Shown here one piece after another: positions 22,813-34,027 of a stretch of DNA of 64,000 bases (the first letter of the stretch is position 1; each line of letters opens with the position of its first letter). Location of the stretch: positions 310,001 to 374,000 of the forward strand of contig OW051496.1 in NCBI GenBank assembly GCA_932521035.1, given 5' to 3'. Both the position numbers and the translations under genes were made by a program. The notes below the pieces were generated by a model that had not been told where the DNA came from, did not search any database, and was given only the letters and a program-made list of their open reading frames with translations. The stretch is from Oscheius dolichura (Eukaryota; Nematoda; Chromadorea; Rhabditida; Rhabditidae).

Positions 22813-25043
22813 TTAGACAATGGGATCGGCCCAGACGCAGTCCTCCTCAATTTTCAAGTTGTACTTGCTGCCGCTGTTCTTATACTTGGAGGTGACGACT
22901 CGGAACCAGCCAGACTCTCCCCACGGCGTGCCCCAGCTATTCCGTCCGACCCAATATTCCAATCCCGTATCCTCGTCAATCCCCCAGCCGTGGACAGAAA
23001 TAATGTGGTCGATGTCCTCGTCCGTCTTCTCTTTGTAAACTCCCCCGGCATAAGTTTCGAAGGCTTTCGTGGCGGCAATTCCACAGGCAATCGGACCGTT
23101 ATGGTAGATCTGAAGACAGTCTTTTAAGAAAAATTAAGGAAAATGGTACCTCAGCCTTCATTTTATCGTAGCCACGAACTGTTCCATATTGGCTGACCTT
23201 GTAGAGGGTATAGTTGTTGATGGAGAAACAATCTCCCGGCCAGCAGGAGCCACAACGGTTCCACGGGTCGCATTCTGGAATACAAAGGCTTGAATTGTAG
23301 TACGAGTGTTAAAAATCGGCTAGGAAACGGAAGGAAATAAATGATGGAACTTGAAATTGACCGCGGGACGGTGAACCAAATGTTTCAATGATCGGATAAA
23401 ATAGATTGCGAAGCTCTTATTCGTTGAGAAGCACGCATCTTCTACGTCCTAGTTTTATATGAGAAAAATGTATCACCCAATCTAAAAAAGGAAAGTCAGC
23501 CGCCCCTTCGCAATGTTGTAACCGTCTACGAGGTTTTTGACAAGCTAAGCAAATCTGGAAGCAGTCAAGTGGAAATCCAATGTTTTAGTAGCACTAGAAG
23601 AAGGTGCTTTTATTTCATTTCGGTATCCGTGGATTCCAAATATGGAAATATTCTGTTACAACGGGCTTCAGGAATTGTAGAAGTTTAGAAACCCCCCAAG
23701 CATTCCAAAAAGGTCAACGGAAAAAGAAGAAATCAACGGTCAATCACTAAACACTAAACGAAAGCAAAAGTTTCAATAGCTGTAGATAATGAAAGGCAGG
23801 ATTTTCTAACCAATGCGCTTCGGATGTTTTATTTCGAAAATAGGCTTACTTCCATCCCTAGCCTGGTAGTTGTTGCAGGTCTCGTGTGGAATTCCATGTT
23901 CATGGGCGTATTTATAGACTCCGCCGGGTTCTCCTCCCTGTACACAGGTTCCTGCTCCAGAGCAGTCGATAACCTATAATTTCCCGGGGTTCATCGCCCA
24001 TTTATAGTCTATCTACCTCCTGAACAGAGAGTAGCGCCTGTGGCCAGGCGTTCTTCCTCTTGATATTGATACGGTCAGCCAAGGCAGACGTGGCTCCTAA
24101 AAATTCTCTTTATTCAGTTTTTTTCCCTCTCATTGTAGCGATTATTTTGATTGAAGCTGAGATAAGAAGGAAGAATGAAACACACCGAATGCCCAGCACG
24201 AGCCACAGTCTAGAAAATGATAAGATTTGACCCAGAAAAGGGGAAGAAACAAACATTGAGGAATGTGTTGATTTCTATCCACCGAGGCATAGTTCACCCC
24301 GTCGATATTCCGCCAATCCCAGTTGTCCGGCAGCTTCTCGCTGTCGTAGCCGTGCTTCTCATAGACTCGATGCCGCAATCTGCAAGAATAGTGTAGTTTT
24401 TTCATTGAAATATAGTTCATAGGCTGGTTCCATTGCCCACGAGACTGGATAGCCGCCTTTTTGAGGGATTTATCGTTTCAGCTCGCCCTTTTATTCTTAC
24501 GAGAAAGAGATTTTCATTATTAGGTGGCTTGAAGCCTTGTGGTTTGAAAATACAGTAAAATGGCGATTTTCTATGATAAAACGGCTTCCAAAGAATATTT
24601 TGCTTCAGTAGTGCATTAGATTCCCACCAAAGCAAATGTTCCTGCGGCAGTCTCATATGTGGAATTCAAATTTCAAATCTTTGAGAGTTCTATTCAATAA
24701 AAATGCTATTTGAACATAAATTTCTTCGTTAGCTAGAGCTGGTTTACTGTATTTATTTCCTCTCACTACTCTTCGATCATTACAGCTCACTGAAGACTGA
24801 TTAAAATGGTAGACTAAAACAAAAAAGTGAAGAAAAAGATGATAGGGGATTGACAGCTGGTAGATGGAGTATAGTTACTTGGAGCACGCTTACCGGGTTA
24901 CGGTAGCCAACTCAAAACTTTTATACTCACTTATGCTGATGAACAATGCCGGTATTCTTGTAGCATCCCCTCAAATTATAGCGATTTCCACCGGCTAGAA
25001 CAGCGGCGAAAAGCAGTGCCGAGAGGACGAAGAGGAGTCTCAT
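22813..25043 (-). CDS. cpz-1: Cathepsin Z/X-like cysteine carboxypeptidase
   Basis: Seven exons: 25043-24931, 24379-24255, 24209-24186, 24096-24017, 23973-23850, 23274-23150 and 23109-22813, making 295 residues, typical of this short-prodomain papain family. The order is signal peptide ([18 protein letters not shown]), a short propeptide with CYKNTG, a mature start near [17 protein letters not shown], then catalytic Cys in YCGSCWAFG, His in [10 protein letters not shown] and Asn in [11 protein letters not shown]. The HIPQYCGSCWA context and the very short propeptide are cathepsin Z marks. The family acts as a lysosomal or secreted carboxypeptidase; in nematodes cathepsin Z is linked to moulting. 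A 24 bp micro-exon carries the active-site Cys. The first intron is 551 bp. Confidence 0.95.
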
Positions 25044-25090
25044 GACTGACCTCTTCCCTCTAATCAGAGCCCTTTTTGAAGGATTGGCTC

Positions 25091-25097
25091 CTTATCT
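25091..25097 (-). promoter_or_regulatory. GATA-type site upstream of cathepsin Z
   Basis: AGATAAG on the minus strand lies 48 bp upstream of the cathepsin Z start codon. Such sites bind GATA factors in nematode gut and skin promoters. A single short match is weak evidence. Confidence 0.3.
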
Positions 25098-25414
25098 GGC
25101 CGGGGAGACAGCCCCGAATGGGTCAGTGCCTGTCACATGTGCATAGAATGTTCATCCGGGAAACAGTTGGAAACAAGAGGGACCACGCCACAGTCTGGGT
25201 GCAGCGGGAGGGGAAAACTCTTATGAAAGAGGCTAAAAATACTGTTTGAGGAGACAAAAACATTCAGAAACTCTTTGGAAACAAGGAAGGCCACAGTTAG
25301 ACAGCGCTGTGGCAAAAACGCCGAAAATAGTACGCTTGAACCATCATTTTTATGGAAAGATCTTCAAATAACTGAACCAAAACATTTTTACTTGAATAAT
25401 AACCCAATTTATAG

Positions 25415-26209
25415 AAAAAACGTGCATCTAAAAAGAAGAAATTGGAAGAAATTGACGATTCCAAGGATTCTCAAATCTCCCCAACGACTCGGGAGCAAAA
25501 TAGCCAAACGGCCAGGGAGGAAAGCGAAGAAATTGTACAATTTGATGAGCTAGTGATCTCTGGAAGAGGAATAAAACCGGAAAAAGAAGAAGAAGCACCA
25601 GCCAGACAAAAACAGGAGAAACCAGAGCAAAAGTAAGAAAAACGGGGGGCTAATTAGGCAAAAAACAGCGCTGCCTCCACGCGGGATTGAACCACGGACC
25701 TTTGGTTTACAAGACCAACGCTCTACCACTGAGCTATAGAGGCGTTGATATGTCGAGCTTTTCATTGGTGTCACAGTCCTTATTAGGCCGTGATTTTGAA
25801 CAGGCTATGCCAATAAAACGCCATAAACTCGTATAGAACTGTAAAAATAAGCAAAATATCAATTTTAGAACATGAAAACTCGATTATTAGACCTCTAGTT
25901 ATATCTCAAAAGGTCCGTGGTTCAATCACCCTGTTATGAAATTCTTTTTTGTTACATTTTAGACCTATAAACCTCAACTTTCTTCGTTTTCACTGCCAAG
26001 ATTCTGCTTTTAGGCCAAAAATCGTATTTGAAGCTCCTCCAACGTATGACGAAACCGTCGGAAAGACGCCACAGCCGGCGGGAACTATGCGCCTGGTGCC
26101 GCTTATTCTCCCGGATGAGAAGGAGATCAGAACGGCCATCAGTATTGGAAGCAGCCGGAGTGACAGATCCAAACAGAGGAAAGGGACGAAAGTGGAGAAG
26201 AACGGTTAG
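25415..26209 (+). CDS. Short charged protein with a PPxY motif (5' end unresolved)
   Basis: Two exons are supported: 25415-25632 and 26014-26209, joined by a GTAAG donor and a CTGCTTTTAG acceptor. They encode at least 138 residues and stop at 26209. The first exon is lysine- and glutamate-rich (KKRASKKKKLEEIDDSK; EEEAPARQKQEKPEQ). The second has APPTYDETVGK, a PPxY site of the kind bound by WW domains, and a basic tail (RSDRSKQRKG). No start codon is clear; an ATG at 25226 could reach it through an intron, but this is a guess. A tRNA-Thr gene lies antisense in the intron. No family is recognised, and low complexity makes chance coding possible. Confidence 0.4.
25672..25743 (-). tRNA. tRNA-Thr(TGT)
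   Basis: Read on the minus strand, the 72 nt cloverleaf is complete. The acceptor is GCCTCTA with TGGAGGC, the D-arm is AGCTCAGTGGTAGAGC, the anticodon stem TTGGT/ACCAA holds loop CTTGTAA, and the T-arm is CGTGG-TTCAATC-CCGCG. There is no intron. Internal A and B boxes are intact. Confidence 0.95.
25905..25930 (+). pseudogene. tRNA 3' fragment (T-arm relic)
   Basis: AAGGTCCGTGGTTCAATC matches the T-arm of the tRNA-Thr genes in this window, but no D-arm, anticodon arm or acceptor stem surrounds it. Confidence 0.5.
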
Positions 26210-26299
26210 GGAGACGGCGGAAAGAAGAAGAAAACAAGGAAATAGATGAAAACTACGATATTTGAGAGAAATGAATCAGCATCATTATATCTATAGGCA

Positions 26300-26830
26300 G
26301 TTTTCTTCTTATTTATGTTTTATCGGCTCGTTTTATTCACCTTTTCTTTACATTTTCTAGTGAAAAAAGACCCCAGTTTCCCTATTTACCCATCATTTGA
26401 CTTTCTTTTTGCCATTTGGGCAAGTGCTTTCCTTATTTTTGTTTTATACGCCTGTCTTATTCACTTCATGTTTCAAACTTTAGTCGTTCCAAGAGCCTGA
26501 AATCTCTAAAATTAGCAAAACATCGTGTGTAAATTCTCATCGAACCTAGAAAAAGAAGACGACTGGACAAAAATACATCCCTTCTCACGCCATACCTCAT
26601 CGTTTGACTTCCCTGGTGTCATTAGCCTGTTCTTCTTCTTAGCTTTGTTTTACCCGACCGTTTTATTCATCATTTCTTCCCAAAAAGATGAGTAAAACTA
26701 GGATCGCTTCAACTTCTCTCCCGTTTGACTTTCCTACTGGTGCTCTTCTTCTAATTTTTGTTTTACCGGACCGTTTTATTGTCCTTTTCTTTTCAAAGTG
26801 TAGTACTTCGACTTTCTATGTTACTCTCCA
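26300..26830 (+). repeat. Degenerate tandem repeat, about four units
   Basis: A block of the form TTTTGTTTTA(N)5-6CCGTTTTATT followed by TTTCTT occurs four times (about 26313, 26438, 26643, 26757). ATCGTTTGACTT- and CTTCTTCT-like text lies between. Spacing is irregular (120-200 bp). Confidence 0.65.
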
Positions 26831-27695
26831 CTCAAAATAGGCCCAGAATTCTCCAGTACCGAGAAATAAGACGATTTCTGGTCAAAATACGTCCGTTCCT
26901 TCCCGCGTTCCCCATTTTTACCTTCCCTACAGTTCCCTTTTCCAGCATTCTTTCAATTTGGTTGAGAATAACGATCTCTGTTGTCAATTCTGACCCACAC
27001 TCTCTTTTTATTCCTTTCATCACCACCCCCTTCCGTTCTCTACAATCTTTTATTTGTCCAGTTGCGTCATGAGTCATCTCTGACATACTGCTGTAAGTTG
27101 GGAAACATTTTGATCTTTTTCTGTTTTCCTTTGTGAATAAATGTCTAAAGTTCTGTGGTACAACAATCAACTTCTAATGCCGTATTCCTGTATCAACGAG
27201 CCAAAATTTCACCGCTCATTCAAAAAGTGGATCAAGGATCACTGTTCCTAGAATCGCGCTACTTTTATGTTATGGTCGATGTTCTGTTGTCGTTGTTGAA
27301 ATTTGATCCTATTGGAGACAGTACAAGAGTTACTGGCTTGTTCTATGGTTATGACGGGCCTTTATTCTTCCTCAAAACCTTATTGTCTCTCTCTCCTTAT
27401 TGACGTGATCAGTGGGAATAGGGAAGAACCTTCGAATATGAAGTCTCTTTGAAACATTTTGTTCCGTCTAGAAGCAATTCCATCCGAACCGGAATCCCGG
27501 GGAATCTGTTTCCAACGCAAGAATAAGGCGTTTTGGGACCTTTAATCGAAAAATGACCACGATTTCGTGTTTTCCCGTGACAAAATTGGAATTTAGGAAT
27601 ATTTGACGGTAAAATGGCTAAAAGGGTCAGAAACGCGGTGTCCTTCCCTTGGGAATGGGCAATACCGTTTCCCATTTTCTACCGAAGGTACAATA

Positions 27696-27990
27696 TAATC
27701 AGCTAGAATCAATAACTTTATCTCCACACTGAAACATTAGAATTGTTAGCGTTGTCCGAGGTATTTTCTAGGTCTTGTCTGTGCCGTTATTAGACAACGT
27801 TAGAGGCTTCAAGAATTACTCGACTATATGTTGTTCGACGACATCAATGGAATCACCTAAAATCGCTAGAATTTATCCCCACACCGAAACATTAGAATTA
27901 TTAGCGTTGTCCGAGGTATTTTTTTGAATTTTCTACGTTTTGAGTGGTCTATTATTAGATAGCAAGCTTCAAGAAGTAGTCATATGGTGT
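27696..27990 (+). repeat. Tandem duplication, two ~150 bp units
   Basis: Both units contain CACACYGAAACATTAGAATT, then (G/A)TTAGCGTTGTCCGAGGTATT, then TATTAGA and GCTTCAAGAA, in the same order. Identity in the first ~50 bp is high. Confidence 0.85.
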
Positions 27991-30900
27991 TCCCCACCTT
28001 CCTCCGCCACCTTCTGAATTACTTCCTCCGTTACGACCTCCGCCCTCATCTGAATTACTTCCTATTCACCTTGACGCCACATTTCCGCTGTTCTCCGCCG
28101 TCGCCGCGGCCGTCCCCCATTCCCACCTCTCGTCACGGATCAAAGCTATTCCATCGCGCTCTGTTTGTCTACGAGGCGCTATATCGGAGATCACTTTTCC
28201 CCCTGTGCCATTTCATTCTGAATGATGGTTTCTTAGGGGAAAAGGCCTTTATATTCAATCCAATAGGGCCAAACATCATCCCACCTGCCCCGTCCTTTAC
28301 CAGTTGCCCCCTCCCTTCTCTTTTAATTCCATATGAACCATGGAAAGTATAAATGCGGCGGCCTTCTTTGCATAAGATTGGTAGTTGACTGTCGTTATTT
28401 TCGGCATAACTTTAGCATAATACCGGCCAATAGCAGAGATCACAATAGGCGGACCCCTGTTCTCTAATAGAGGGAAGAGTTTATGGCGGGTATAACCTGG
28501 AGATTGCGGCGCCTTCAAAGAAGAACCTAGATAATAGATAAGGAGGAGGAAAATAATAGCTCTATGAAAGATTTTTAACTTCAGAAACTAGGAGTCATCA
28601 GAGGTCTTAGTGCGTTCTTTTGGATTTAGAAGCAAATATCCTGTACTCGTTGCAGAAAAGAGAAGAAGTATGGGATGATCGTTTTTTTGAATTTTTGCAG
28701 TTCCCTTCATAGGATTTATAGTCGTTTCTTTGATTTATTTAATCAATGGCTCATTTACCCGTGCTTGTAAAAACAGTCAATTGAATTTCGAAATTCGACT
28801 CCAATTCGAGTTTATTCAAAGAAGACAACAAGTGGAATTGAAGCGGAGTAAGATCAGTATATTTGCTTGTAATGAGATATAAATAACTTGTATTCATAAC
28901 GTACAAAGTAAAAGAAATATAAAGCGACCTTTGAATTTGAATTTCTACAGTTCCTTCTATCCTACTTATGATCGTCACTTCGGCATATTTACTAATTTCC
29001 TTATAGAGCTTGTATATAAGCTTAAAGTGCTAATTGAACTTCAAAAATCGGACGCTAGCCTGTTTTTATCCAGGAAATCATAGAATCATAGAATTTATGG
29101 ACGAAATAGAAGCCTGAGCTCTTCGTCTCCCTCAAAAGGTCTGCCCCTTCGTTTATAATTCCCTGCCAACCCTTGAAAAGAGATCTCTGTCTTTTCGCCT
29201 TCTTCTCTCTCTCATTATCACGCCTTTCCATCTCTCTCTCTGTCTTGTTGTCCATTAGTCCGTATGATTTTTAAAGTGGAGTATCAGATGGCGAAAACTC
29301 AAAACTCAAACTTCCCGCTTCCCGCCAGCTGGAAATAACTGCCCATGCCGCCAAAAGGTCTCTCCATTTTTGCAATAAGCCGGACCGCAAACAGTTGATA
29401 CCCCTATTTCCCAGTCGGGGCCAGAAATCAAAGGACGTCTTTTTCTCTTACAGACTTCAAGAAGAATTTTCTGGAAAACCGGATGAAAAGCGACCTCTCG
29501 GATTAAAAAAAAGTAATCTATACAGTATCAACCGGGGGGAGAACTGCGTCAAATTTCAATGGGAGTAATCCGATTTGTCCGGCTCCTCTCGCCGGTGTCA
29601 CAAACGCGCGCCACAGAAGTTATTCCATTGATCACCGACACAATACCGGCCGGCTGCTGCTGACGGAGGGTGTCCTATCATTTTCTCAGATCATTGACAA
29701 TGATCGTCGGCCCCGCGACCATCGTTGTCGGCAGCAGCATCGGTCTGTTCTTTCCAACTTTTCTCCTCCTCTCGCGCCTTGCAGATCTATTTTTAACTTC
29801 TAGGAAGTAAATTCTTTCTAGGAACGGCGGAAAATAGATTAAACAGCGGGTTTTATCCATAACAAAGCTGCCAGACTGTGGGAAAGTGTCCTAACCCTAG
29901 GGGACGGTCGCCACCCATTCAAAATAAGAAAACGGCGGGATTTTTCGCGACAGTTTTGAAATAAGCAACCATCCTCTGTTTTTCCGGTAATTTGAAGTTA
30001 TAAAATTGCTGCAAATTAGGAGAAGGGTACACGAAATGGTGAAACAGCCTGCCAAGTTCCTAATTTCCCCCATTTTATGGGATTTTTCCTGTTTCTGGCC
30101 TTGTAGACCCTCTAAAATTGACCAACAGACCATCCAATACTGAAATTCCATGTCGTTGATCTCTTCCGGTGGTAAACAAGTCTTGTTCAATGAGCTGGAG
30201 AAACTTTTCTGTTCCATATTGCCTAGAAAAAGCAAAAAAAAAATAGAAAAGATATTGCTGTAATTGAACAACAATGATCAAATTTTCGAAGCTTTCTATT
30301 GGACAAACCGCTGATTGTAGCACCATTTCATTTCTATTTCTTCCCTATTTCTGCTTACCCAATAGCAGAAAAGTTTCATCCCTGAAGTGGTTCAGTAGTG
30401 TTCAAAGGAAACGCGTGTTCAAATTCCCCTTTTAGTGCTCCTTTCCCTAGGCAGAAACACTTGATTCTGTTTCAGGGCAACTAGAAAGACGGGATAGATA
30501 ATATCAAAATATTCCAACTGCCGCTGGCTGTTCTTACTGTAAATTTCGAACTCTTTTGAGCGGTTCAGCCAACTGTATAAAAGGAAGGACCTTCTCCCTA
30601 ATGCCTAATTCTTTCCCTAGTTAAAAATACCCGCTTCCACTCCTGGAAATGGAAGCTTTTCTGCTTCTTGCTGTCTAGAAATACGGAAATAAAAACGTCG
30701 AAATATTCAGTGGTCTTCATGACTTCAACTTTTCCCATTCTCTAAAGTCTTCATTGACCAGATGATTGTACCGGGATCCGTGTCAACACCTCATAAACTG
30801 CTATTTTCCCTCCTGCAGAAAGGCGCCAGAAATCTCTTGTCACTCAGGATAAAACTCTTGTTTTCTTGGTGGAGGAAAGAACAGAAAATTCGACCCAGAG

Positions 30901-33900
30901 GGATCTGAAATCGTTTCGAGAGTCCCTGAAATCATTCTAAAACCTTTTTGGTGGTCTCTTCAGGGGTTAAAATCATAGAACCGAACGTATTCGGCCGGAA
31001 ATGGTGGCCATTTTTTGCCCTCCCCTTAGAATTCAAATCCCCCCTGCCTCTCTCCATTGTCAGTGTTGTCCTCCTCTCTCTCTCTCTCCCTCTATTCTTC
31101 TCCCAAGTGATCTCTGGCTTAGAAGAGTTGTTGGGGTGCTGGCGGGCCTTCCTCCCGTGGTGCCAATAAATCTAACTTCACAGCTGTCCAAGCAAATTTC
31201 GGCCGGGGGCTCTAATACACCGCCCTCCACTCTTCCTTCTACTCTTCCTCCTGGCGGTCGCTGCTGCTTCTTTTAGAAATCAGAAAATGACCTTGGCCCC
31301 GTTGGTATCATCATTTCCAATCGCTACGATAAATTTACAAATATGGTGCTTTGACCTTTTGTAGTTAGAACTTCGGGTTGCCGGCAACGGCCCGCCCCTT
31401 TAAAAAGGGCCGGGGGGAGGAGATGTCAGTTGGGACAAACTGCAACTGACAGCTCTAGTCCTTTTTATTGGGCACCGAGAATTTGTTCTTTTCCCTCTCC
31501 AAAAACTTTCAGTTCCTCCATAAAGATTGCCTTAGCAACCTTCTGCTAGTCTTTGAAGAAAAACTTCAATTTTTCCACCAACTACGGAAGAGGAAAGTAC
31601 TCTGGTGCTCGTGGTCATTCCGGATATCCTTTTAATGAGCCGCGTTAGCTGACTCTCTCCCCGCCGTCTATACATTCGAATCACGCTAATTTTCTTCTTT
31701 TCTTGGAAATTTCCCGCTGCAAACTCCAATTTGCGGAGAAAAAGAAAGAAAATAAGGCATTTTCCTGTTTTTCAAAAGAATTTCCCACGCTGTGGCCTAT
31801 AGCGTGTGATTTGTGGCTCTCCTTGCTCCTTTCCCTCTGTTTTAAAGCCGTTTTTCTCCCTGCTCAAATCTAGAATTCTCGGGTAGGCGTGTCACTTCCG
31901 GGGCCCCCGTCGTCCCCTCGCTTGCAACCCTGCCCTCTGTCCCTCTGTCCCTCTCTCGCCTCCTAAGTGCCCCAGGAACCAAGGAACACTTTTGAATTCA
32001 GCGAACCAATCCTCCATTTTCTTTCTCTTTCGCCCCGGCTGTTATCCTCTCGCCCAGAAAAACCTAAAAACATAGACTCTAATGTATTAAAAAGCTTGCT
32101 CTTTCAGCTTGTTTTCCTCCCACTTTTTCCTGTTTTCCCCCCGGGAGCCATTCTTCATTTCACTGACTCCCCGGGAAGAGGGCAGTTTTTGAATTTCTAT
32201 CGAAAAAAGTCGATAAATGTCCCCCCTGGCCCACTTTTTTCTCTCCTCTAATTTAATGGAAGGAGTCCAATTTTACATCCCCTCTTCCTGCCCCCTTCGC
32301 TCTCTAATGCAAACAAGTAGAGCCGGGGGGGCAGCAGTTTTGGAACAGAAAACACAAATGGCCCGGGAGGCTGCCGCTGCCGTGTGCGCCGTTGGTCCCA
32401 CGAGGGTTTTAGGCTGAGCAGCCTCCCCCCGACCCCTCCAGCCCATTGCAAAGTTTTTCGTGTGTCTTTGGTTAGTTTCTTCTCTCTCCGTAAGCAGTAG
32501 GGGATTATTTTTTACTTTGGCGCCGAGAAAAAACAAATTTTTAAACTTCAACCTTTACATAAAAAGAATCCTTTAGTCGTTTCGCTAATAAAGCGTGTGT
32601 AGAAGCGGGATAAGCGTGATTTGTGGCTCTATACTGTCTTACTCTGGTTGTTATGGCATGAATTAGGAGAATTTAATTTAAAAATATTAAAAAAAAGGTA
32701 TCAAGAATTTCATAAAAGGACTCTTTTAATCATTTTCTTCAATAAATCGAGCGGGACTTCTGGTAAAAATACGGCTGTCTAACTGTGGCCGTCTCTTTCA
32801 TAATTTAGAAAATAGACACAAATAGATACTCCAAATGGTTCAAAATTCCTACTAAAGGAACTTTTCATGCTGTTTTACCATTCTTTTCGGCCGGTAATCA
32901 CAAAAGAAAGCAAGAGTTTTTGCTTTTATTTGCTATAAAGGCGATTTTAGTTGTCTAACTGTGGCTTCTTTTCCCATAATATGGAAGGAATACAAAAAAA
33001 AGAGCTGAAACCCGCTTCAGGATTCCTAGAAAAGAAATTCTTATCACTCTCTTTCATTATTTCCCCGTCGTGGAAAAAATAATCACGAATTTTGGCTTTT
33101 GGCTGCTTTACTGTGTCTCTTTTTCTCATTGTGAGCAATTTGCAGGGAATACCAAAATAATAGCACAAATGTTTCAAGACACCTAGAAAAGAGGGTCTTT
33201 TCGGCTTTTTGTCAATGGCAAAAGCCTTATTTTGGCTCAAATATTCACCAATATTGTCTTTCCCTCTTCTAAAATAAGTTTTAGCTGTCTAACTGTGTCT
33301 CTTTCCCTTATTTTTCCATTCCAGATTCAATTTTCTTGACTGAAATCCCCTTAGGACCCTTGAAGTCTCCCCAATAAACTGCTGTTTGACACGCTGTGCC
33401 GCAAAACTTTCATCAGAACTTGAATATTCTCCATCTTCTCAATATTCCCCCTCTCAAATCGTCACGGAATGTCTGAATTTTAGGGATTTTTCGTACCAAA
33501 AGAGCAGAATTTTCTCCACTTCCTGGTCTTTTTCCTCTCCAAAGTCCTTTTAGTCATTTTAACTTGGCAAATTCCCTCCCAATCCGGTATTTCCCCACAG
33601 GTCAATTGCTTGACTCACTGTTTATCGTCCTTTTCTACTCTTTCTGCAACATGGAGAGGATTTCTGGTCGGCTGTCTTCGCCAAATCGAGAGAGGTGCCC
33701 TCATCTGAAATTGCTCTTCTCCCAGTCTAATTTCCTATCTTCTCTTCATCTCCCCCCGGTTTCAATTGAGCCCTTCCTGCCGCTTGTTTACCACCTCCCA
33801 AGACCCGGAGGGTGGCATTCCATCATCTAAAAATGAGCTTTGCATTGAATATTCAGCCTAGAGACTCCATTTTCCCCCCTGGCCTTCTTTTGCCAGCTCA

Positions 33901-34027
33901 TTTCTTCTTGAATCATAAACCCTATGCCAACTGATAAGAGAAGGTGCCTTTTCAGGGAAGGCCAGTGCTCTCTCAGCCGCGGTTAAGAGCCTTTTCTCCG
34001 ACAAGACGAGAAGAACTTTCTGCAAAT

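Larger units (their letters stand above)
26210..34027. other. ~7.8 kb gap with no recognisable gene
   Basis: Two tandem-repeat blocks lie at 26.3-26.8 and 27.7-28.0 kb. A 17-mer palindrome centred on GATCATTG-A-CAATGATC is at 29691-29707. Pyrimidine-rich tracts (CTCTCTCTCTCTC near 31075; CCCTCTGTCCCTCTGTCC near 31930) and three copies of the 16 bp dispersed motif (32774, 32950, 33284) are present. The last ~100 bp before 34028 is probably 5' UTR of carbonic anhydrase, with a CCTTTTCAG acceptor-like site near 33955. No open frame here shows family features. Confidence 0.55.

Noticed and set aside
27155-27403. 82-codon plus frame near the tandem duplications
   Set aside because: No domain, no Kozak or splice support, and it ends beside AT-rich repeats.
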